Assembly (NCBI RefSeq): GCF_026339735.1
Contig: NZ_JAPEQG010000004.1
Location: 1-48,140, forward strand
Length of the DNA stretch: 48,140 nucleotides
Direction: 5' to 3'
From: Streptomyces sp. NBC_01669
GTDB lineage: Bacteria; Actinomycetota; Actinomycetes; Streptomycetales; Streptomycetaceae
A program made the position numbers and the translations under genes. Each line of letters starts with the position of its first letter. Within the stretch, counting starts at the first letter, position 1. The notes under the pieces were generated by a model. It saw only the letters and a program-made list of their open reading frames with translations, made no database searches and was not told where the DNA came from. Of the stretch, positions 42,593 to 48,140 are shown piece by piece.

Positions 42593-43589
42593 AAACCCGC
42601 TGTCCAGGCCCCAGGGGGAACTTCAAACTGACGCAGTCCCGCGAGGCGGGAGGCGCGGCGGGCGGGGTTGAGGGCCAGAAAGGATTCCAGGTGTGTGGTG
42701 GTGACGCCCGCCCAGCTCGCATGGCCCACGGTGTGAAGGCCGATGGCCAGGTCACGGACGGCGTCCACGCGGATCTCGATGGTTTTCAGCTGGTTCGGCC
42801 GTAGTCCCAGCTGCTGGGCCTGCTCACGCTGCTGCAGCAGGAAGTCGGCGAATCCGGCGACCTGGGGGCGCAGGGCGGCGGGGGTGGCCTCGATGCGGCG
42901 TGCGCGGCGGGCTGCTGCCCGTTGGTCGACGAGGCCCGGCGGCAGGTCGAGGTAGCCGTGGGTTCGGAAGAAGTCGGTGAGTGCTCCGACAAGTTCGGGG
43001 GCGTCGTTTCGAGCGTGGGCAAGCAGGGTGCGGGGCTCGGAGGTTGTTGCCGAGAGGACAAGGCGCGCGGTGGTGGCGACGACGTCGGCCGCATAGATCG
43101 GGTGGCGGTGCTCCGCCAGGTGAGCGGCGAGGTCGCTCCACCAGAAGGGCGGGGTGGGCATGCGCTCTGCCCAGCCGGCCGCACGGGTCAAGACGGTGCG
43201 CGGTGAATGCTCGTAGCAGCGCTTGCACAGCTCTTTGGCCCACTGGCCGCTGGTGCCGCACCGCTCACAGCGTGCCGGGGGCTCAGCGGTGATGGGGGTG
43301 CTGCAGGGTCGGCAGCGCTGGGTCCCCGCGTCGAGGACGCGTCGGCGTCCGCAGTGCTGGCACTTCCCTCGTCCGGGTTGTCCGGCGGTGCGGCGTCGGC
43401 ACGCCGCGCACTGCACTTGTGCTGATCGGCGAGGGGCGCCGCAGGTGGCGCAGGTACGCGAGCACCAGGCGCAGCGGCCGGTGTCGGGGCGCAGCCAGCG
43501 CAGTCGGTGGCAGGCCGGGCAGGTGTCCTTGACGGTCCGGGATGCGGCACCGGCGGTCGCGGGCGGGTTCGTTTCGGGGTGGGGTGCGG

Positions 43590-43958
43590 TCACAGCGGTG
43601 GTAGGGATCGGTGGCGGGGTACGGACTGCTGCGGGGGCGGTGGGACCGGGTCAGGGACAGTGCGTGGCGGCGAAGCTGAAGACGCGACGGGCTCGCTCAG
43701 GGTCAAGACGTCGCCCGGAGTGCAGTCGAGGGCAGCGCACAGCGCGGCCAGCGTGGACAGCTTCACCTGGGAGGGCTGCTTGGTGAACAGCACGGACACC
43801 GATGCCGCGGACAGTTCGAGGCCGGCCCTCTCGGCCAGCAGACGGCGCAGTTCGGTGCCTGTCCAGATGCCGCGCTGTGCCGCGGCCATCCGTAGCTTCC
43901 ACTCCACCTGGGGTGGCGGGGCGGCAGAGGCGATGGCGTGCAGTTCGGGTGTGGTCAT
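43590..43958 (-). CDS. XRE-family HTH protein in the recombinase cluster
   Basis: A 122-residue protein with a Cro/C1 HTH: LRRLLAERAGLELSAASVSV, LFTKQPSQVKLSTLAALCAA, LDCTPGDVL. The tail is Pro-rich and disordered. It lies between the tyrosine recombinase and the zinc-finger recombinase, overlapping the latter by four bases (ATGA). It probably regulates the cluster or assists recombination. Confidence 0.82.
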   Translation of the reverse strand: MTTPELHAIASAAPPPQVEWKLRMAAAQRGIWTGTELRRLLAERAGLELSAASVSVLFTKQPSQVKLSTLAALCAALDCTPGDVLTLSEPVASSASPPRTVPDPVPPPPQQSVPRHRSLPPL

Positions 43959-43977
43959 CGGTGCTCCTGCCCGTGGG

Positions 43978-45036
43978 TCAGCCGGCCAGGCCGGTGATGG
44001 CGGTGGCAGTAGCGCGGCGCCAGGCGTCCTCGACGAAGTTGAGGGAGGGGCGTACGTAGGCCATGGTCGCGGCGATGTGCCGGTGTCCCAGGAGCTGCTG
44101 GACGGTGAGCAGGTCCATGCCCTGTTCGTAGTGGTGGGTCGCGCAGGCGCGGCGCAGGTCGTGGGGAGCGAACCGGTCGCCTTCGGGCCGGGCTTCCATA
44201 TCCAGGAGGAGGGCCAGGCGATCTCGTACGGTTTCCGGCTTCAGCGGTTGTCCGTGGACATCGCAGAACAGCGGGGCTGTATCCGGGAACAAGGGGCGGA
44301 CGTCACTCTGGTACCAGGCAAGGATCCGGTCCAGGCTGTCGAGCATGGGAGCCCATCTCGGGCGCGGTCCCGAGGCATTGGCCGCCTTGCCGAACCGTAC
44401 GTGGAGCTTGCCTGATGGGCCGAGTTCGGGGTGAACGTCGCACTGGTCGAGGCGGACCGCTTCGCTCACCCGAGGCGCGCAGTGGTAGAGAGTGCGCAGC
44501 AGCGCATAGTCCCGTGCCGCGGCCGGATAGTCAGACGTGGTGGTCAGGCGGGCACGCGCGAAGGCGAAGAACGCTGTCAGGCGCTCGGCCGTGGGCGGCA
44601 GCCGAAGAGGGGATGTGTCGTCGTAGACGTGACGCAACCGGTTGAACCGGTCCAGCGGATCACCCATGGGAACGCCGTACAGAGCGCGGATCTCTGTGGC
44701 GTAGCGGTCCTGGACGAAGCCGTGGAACGTGCGCAGCATCTGCAGGTACTGGCGCCTGGTCCCCGCGGCCCTGCCCGCACGCAGCAAATCCCTGAGCATC
44801 GCATCCACGTCCGCCGGCTCGAGCTGCCATACCGGCCGTTCGAAATGGTTCAACACCCGTTCCAGCAGCGACGTGTAGCAGCCGATCGTCGTGGCGGCAA
44901 AGCCCCGTACCACCCACGTCGAGGCGAACGCCTGCGTGCAGCGGGCCTGGAAAGCCCACGCATCCGGCGCCTGACTGGCATCGGGCGCCGGATCGGCAAG
45001 CCCGCCCTCGATCAGCCGGAGAAACCGCTCCCCCAT
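43978..45036 (-). CDS. Tyrosine recombinase/integrase
   Basis: A 352-residue site-specific recombinase. The N-terminal SAM-like DNA-binding region (TTIGCYTSLLERVLNHFERP, RRQYLQMLRTFHGFVQ) precedes the catalytic domain. The active-site set is visible: Arg in CAPRVSEAVRL, a Lys around GKLHVRFGKAA, HDLRRACATHHY (HxxR), LLGHRHIAATMAYVRPS (His and the Tyr nucleophile). It is the first gene of a three-gene leftward set and lies 107 bases from the truncated tniB, so this cluster may have moved into that transposon. Confidence 0.88.
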   Translation of the reverse strand: MGERFLRLIEGGLADPAPDASQAPDAWAFQARCTQAFASTWVVRGFAATTIGCYTSLLERVLNHFERPVWQLEPADVDAMLRDLLRAGRAAGTRRQYLQMLRTFHGFVQDRYATEIRALYGVPMGDPLDRFNRLRHVYDDTSPLRLPPTAERLTAFFAFARARLTTTSDYPAAARDYALLRTLYHCAPRVSEAVRLDQCDVHPELGPSGKLHVRFGKAANASGPRPRWAPMLDSLDRILAWYQSDVRPLFPDTAPLFCDVHGQPLKPETVRDRLALLLDMEARPEGDRFAPHDLRRACATHHYEQGMDLLTVQQLLGHRHIAATMAYVRPSLNFVEDAWRRATATAITGLAG

Positions 45037-45142
45037 ACCCCACCGCCATCTCGCAACAACCCTTACTTTTAAGGCGGCACCTGAACCATGCGCGTGCCAC
45101 CGAAGCCATCAACGAGACACCTGAAGAAAAGCAACCCCTGCC

Positions 45143-45556
45143 TTACGCACAACCCCGTAACCCACACGCCTCCCCGTTCAGCCACTGCGCCTCGTCCACG
45201 AGGAAAGTACGGGGCCGCTCGGCCAGGGCTGTTTTCAGGAGGCGATCGAACTCACTGGGGTGCCGGGGCGGCTCGCCGGCCAGGTTGAGAGCGTCGAAAA
45301 GTTCGTAGCGAACCGCACGGGCGGTAGGACGGGCACGGAAGGTGACCCTGCAGACCTCCTCACCCCGGGAGCCCTCGAGTTCGCGCAGACAGGTATTGAC
45401 GGCGAGAGTCTTACCGAACCCCGCACCGCCATGGATACACATCATCGCCCGCGCAGCGACCGTGTCCATGATGTTCTCCCGCGCCGTCAACAGCGCCCGG
45501 GTCGTCACCACCTGCGCGTCAGGCAGGCCGACGTACTGGTAGGACGGGGCGGTCAT
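45143..45556 (-). pseudogene. tniB: TniB-like ATPase, truncated after Walker B
   Basis: The frame starts at ATG 45556, overlapping the tniA stop by four bases. Walker A is CIHGGAGFGKTLAVN and Walker B RTFLVDEAQWLN. The sequence then departs from the intact homologue (31266-32042) at ~45175, adds ten unrelated codons (GEACGLRGCA) and stops. About half of the protein is missing, so target selection should be lost. Confidence 0.82.
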
Positions 45557-47205
45557 CGCTCTGCTCCGTTCGGCTCGCCGACGCCGCCGGCCGCCTCGTC
45601 GGCGGGCGAGGCTCCCGGGCCCTGGCGGGTACGGGCCGCCAACGACGGCGGGGTCCGCCAGTCGGCCGGAGCCGCGGCCGGCGGAATCAGGTCCGGCAAC
45701 GCCAGCCGCGACAGGTCCGACCGCTCGACTGCCGCCAACTCTGCGCTGGCCTCCACCGCGGTCACCGCCCCCAACCGCTGGGGCTTCCCTGGACGGGTGG
45801 ATGCGGCGTAGCGCTCACGCTGCGCCGCCTTCAGATCCTGCCGCAATCGGCGGGTACGGGCCGCCCGCGCCGTTCGCACCGCGCTGATCTGCTCCGGCGT
45901 GGCAGCGTCCGCCAGCTCGGCGGGCCCCAGGTACCGGCCGGTGACGTCGTCGAAGACCTCGATGCGGTGCTCGTGATGCGGCATGAACCGCACCCGGACC
46001 CTCAGGCCGCTCTGGCCCGTCATCCACGCACCCACGTAGTCACGGCTCCTGAACCGGACACCGCGCGTGGAGATCACCCGGGGCCGGCCGGTCTCTTCCA
46101 GCGTGAACGTCCACAACTCATCCGCGCTGATCTCGCGCAGCGGGGACGGATCCGCCTCCCAGGCTTCCAGCGGGGTCTTCCCGCCCAACGGATCCGGGTG
46201 GTGAACGGTGTTCCACCACGACACCCAGGCCAGCAGCCGGGCGGTGAAGTCCTCGAAGTCGAGGAGCATCTCTTCCTTCGGCCGTGCACGGCGCCGACCC
46301 GGGCGCGGCTGACGGACGTACCCGGGCAGAGCGGCCAGGAACATCGACTCCACCGCCCGGTTCAGACCCTCCACCGTGCCCTTGAGGTGCGGGGTGTAGG
46401 CGGGCAGATCCTCCACTGTCACGTTAAGGACATCGAACGCGGCCGTCACCGTCCTCGACAGGAAGTCCTTGCCCCGGTCCACGCGTACCTTCTCCGGCAG
46501 CCCGCCCTGCGGCCCGTAAGGCTCCTCGCGCAGCACAGCCGCCCGCAACGCGGCCAGCACCGACTCCCGCGACGGATGCCCCGGAGTCACCGCGACACCC
46601 ATGATCGCGTTCGACGCGCAGTCCACAAACCAGGTGATCCACGGCCGGCGTGCGCGGCCATCCACATCAACCAGGACCGGCGCCTGGACGTGATCGGTCT
46701 CCCACACCTGATTCCGCCATCCCCGCGGCCGCGACAAGAACACGTCATGAGCCCGCGCCGCCCGCTCCCCTCCCGTGAGACCAGCCCGCTCCCCCGGCAA
46801 CAGATCACGCCGGATCGCGCGATGCAGCGTCGGGACCGACGGCGGAGGGGCACCCTCGCCCCTGGCCGCGCGAGCGGTCAGCTCACGGTGAACGGCCGCC
46901 ACGTTCCCCTTCCACAACCCGAGCAGAGCCCGAACCTCCGGGGTGACCGTGAACCGGTCACGGGACTGCGCCCGCTCGCCAGGACATTCAGCCGCACTCT
47001 CGTCGCGCTCGGCAGCGGCCAGCCACCGCCACACCGTCCGCTCCTTCACCTGAAGGGCCTCGGCCATCAACCGCACATGCCGGGACGCGAGCGCCCCGTC
47101 CCGCCGCAACGCGAGCAGCCGGCGCACAGCCGGCCCCCGAAGAACCACAGCCGAGACCGCCGGCAGCCCCGCGGTCTCCCCCAACACCCGATCTTCGGAC
47201 TCCAC
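45553..47205 (-). CDS. tniA: TniA-like DDE transposase, second element
   Basis: A 550-residue homologue of 29672-31276, diverged but collinear. HTH: ALASRHVRLMAEALQVKERT then VWRWLAAAE. Core: VWETDHVQAPVLVDVDG (Asp), EKVRVDRGKDFLSRT (Asp), HLKGTVEGLNRAVESMF (Glu). C-terminal barrel: PRVISTRGVRFRSRDYVGAW. The gene looks intact, so the protein could still act in trans on the 203-bp element, which shares its terminal sequence. GTG 47205 gives the length matching the homologue; GAGGGG lies very close to it, so a slightly internal start is possible. Confidence 0.85.
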   Translation of the reverse strand: MESEDRVLGETAGLPAVSAVVLRGPAVRRLLALRRDGALASRHVRLMAEALQVKERTVWRWLAAAERDESAAECPGERAQSRDRFTVTPEVRALLGLWKGNVAAVHRELTARAARGEGAPPPSVPTLHRAIRRDLLPGERAGLTGGERAARAHDVFLSRPRGWRNQVWETDHVQAPVLVDVDGRARRPWITWFVDCASNAIMGVAVTPGHPSRESVLAALRAAVLREEPYGPQGGLPEKVRVDRGKDFLSRTVTAAFDVLNVTVEDLPAYTPHLKGTVEGLNRAVESMFLAALPGYVRQPRPGRRRARPKEEMLLDFEDFTARLLAWVSWWNTVHHPDPLGGKTPLEAWEADPSPLREISADELWTFTLEETGRPRVISTRGVRFRSRDYVGAWMTGQSGLRVRVRFMPHHEHRIEVFDDVTGRYLGPAELADAATPEQISAVRTARAARTRRLRQDLKAAQRERYAASTRPGKPQRLGAVTAVEASAELAAVERSDLSRLALPDLIPPAAAPADWRTPPSLAARTRQGPGASPADEAAGGVGEPNGAER

Positions 47206-47424
47206 CCCTCGATCAGACCGCGCCCACCGGCCTCACCCCCATAAGAACTCTCGAACCTGAGACAGCGTCACCCCCCATGAGATAACGCCTCATGACAGCA
47301 AAATCTCTCACCCCATGACAGTGAAACCAGACGACCAACACCGCTCTGACCAGCAACAAGAACCCACAACAACAATCCCCGCCACTGACCCTCACCACCA
47401 CTGACACCAACCCGAGAGATCGCA
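47206..47424 (-). repeat. Left end of the second TniA transposon
   Basis: Reading outward it ends CGAGAGATCGCA at 47424, i.e. TGCGATCTCTCG from the tip. Inside are repeated motifs: CACTGACACC, CACTGACCC, GCTCTGACC, CATGACAGTG, CATGACAGC. These match the interior of the 203-bp element at 12402-12604. Confidence 0.75.
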
Positions 47425-48140
47425 TCCAGTACTCGGGCGAATGAACTGGAAGAGCTCGGCATGGTGTGGGACACCGCCGACGCACAGTTCGCCGAGAACC
47501 TCGCCGCCGCCCGCGCCTACTACTCAGAGGCCCGCACCCTGGCCGCACCCCGCCACGCCACCGCCCTCGACAAACCCGTCGGGCAATGGCTCACCAACCT
47601 CCGGCGGCCCGGCGGACTTGGCAAGGACCCCGAGCGAGCTGCTCGGCGCGCCAAGCAGTTGGCCGCCATCGACCCCGACTGGAATCCGGGAGGGTTGGGG
47701 TGGACCGTCGACTGGCAACGCCACTACACCGGCCTGAACGCCCTCCTCGCGGCCGGCGGAACACTGGACGAGATCCTGCCCGGCGTCACGTACCGCGGCG
47801 ACGACATCGGTCGCTGGCTCGCACGGCAGGCACGGGACTGGACGCAACTCAACACCGAACAGCAACACCGCCTGAGCGAGATGGGCATGAAACCGGCTGC
47901 ACGGCCCCAGAAGACCGCAACGCAAACCAACACGAAGGCTGGGGCAACGAAGGGCTCCGACGCGTTCCAGCGGGGCGTAGCAGCCCTCACGCAATACATT
48001 GCGCGAGAGGGGAAACACGTGGTCGGAAGGCAGCACGTCGAAGAACTCCCCGACGGCACGATGGTGCGGTTGGGTGTGTTTCTAAGCAACCAGAAAACCC
48101 GACGCCACCGACTCACCGACCAGCAGCTCGCAGCCCTCGC
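47425..48140 (+). pseudogene. HA-domain helicase protein, interrupted 5' and running off the window
   Basis: In frame from the transposon tip: ANELEELGMVWDTADAQFAE, then LDKPVGQWLTNLRRPGGLGK, WQRHYTGLNALLAAGGTLDE, DDIGRWLARQARDWTQL, FQRGVAALTQYIAREGKHVV and MVRLGVFLSNQKTRRHRLTD. This is a series of helicase-associated domains. The upstream helicase part is cut off by the transposon and the end lies beyond the window. A start at ATG 47461 is formally possible but would give only HA repeats. Confidence 0.75.

Larger units (their letters stand above)
41303..42625 (+). mobile_element. IS3-family insertion sequence, copy 2
   Basis: 1323 bp with inverted ends TGAAGCTCCCCCT / TGAAGTTCCCCCT and a shared inner CCTGGACAG. 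A 3-bp duplication AAC flanks it (41300-41302, 42626-42628). It is a different IS3 member from copy 1 and is a clean, recent-looking insertion. Confidence 0.9.
40712..43593 (-). pseudogene. Zinc-finger recombinase-like gene split by IS3 and frameshifted
   Basis: The 5' part (43593-42626) encodes many zinc knuckles (CPACHRLRWLRPDTGRCAWC, CATCG...CAAC, CQHCGRRR, CERCG...CKRCYEHS), then a helical region (PQVAGFADFLLQQREQA) ending RLAGLRQF. Removing the IS and one copy of the AAC target duplication continues the frame as FAYAHRAKAVLHNPTDPVKA, TLTQQRTLYRRWATSRDIHP and ALPLDKATWTALERC. Near 40900 a second frameshift is needed to reach LLPRLLRSTRLVTLADELD and a stop at 40714. The architecture fits the third protein of actinobacterial recombinase clusters, and the first codon overlaps the XRE gene (ATGA). 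Confidence 0.75.

Overview
The window is very GC-rich DNA with actinobacterial codon use. It carries helicase-associated (HA) domain helicases, a replication-relaxation protein, secreted S8 peptidase and phosphatase-type enzymes, an RHS toxin and many insertion sequences. This points to Streptomyces or a close relative, in an accessory region such as a chromosome arm, subtelomeric zone or linear plasmid. This is inferred from gene content; no telomere, origin, rRNA or tRNA was seen.

Layout. 0.3-5.3 kb: a small membrane protein, then a scrapyard containing a beheaded replication-relaxation gene, the 3' end of a transposon accessory gene with the transposon right end, the 5' half of a probable group II intron inside an IS4-type transposase fragment, and an IS6 remnant; then an intact TrmB/LuxR-type regulator. 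5.4-12.4 kb: a large secreted subtilisin-like protease convergent with the regulator, a polytopic-tailed repeat protein, and a frameshifted IS5-type element. 12.4-12.8 kb: a 203-bp gene-free element with inverted ends sitting in an HA gene. 13.4-16.5 kb: two secreted phosphohydrolase-like enzymes. 16.8-22.7 kb: a broken polymorphic-toxin island (RHS fragment, toxin tip, two paralogous immunity-like genes, signal peptidase, SUKH protein, nuclease-like remnant), cut by an IS5/ISL2-like element, an ISAs1 remnant and an IS3 element. 24.0-26.4 kb: a second, identical copy of the transposon right end, abutting a beheaded helicase. 26.6-29 kb: a long 2OG-Fe(II) oxygenase. 29.7-33.3 kb: an intact three-gene transposon (TniA-like DDE transposase, TniB-like ATPase, unclassified third protein). 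33.5-40.3 kb: a leftward gene set for a prokaryotic ubiquitin-like system. 40.7-45.0 kb: a recombinase-XRE-zinc-finger recombinase cluster, the last gene split by IS3. 45.1-47.4 kb: a second TniA/TniB transposon with the ATPase truncated, inserted in another HA gene that runs off the window.

The most interesting system is at 33.5-40.3 kb. A single beta-grasp ubiquitin-like protein, an E1/ThiF enzyme whose N-terminal region may be E2-like, and a Cys/His-rich DUF6527 protein are translationally coupled. Upstream, on the same strand, lie a DUF3892 protein, an ImmA/IrrE metalloprotease, an HTH protein, a sigma-like protein and a DUF3800-type protein. This looks like a regulated, stress- or phage-responsive protein-conjugation module. 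It is carried between transposons and a recombinase cluster that may have mobilised it.
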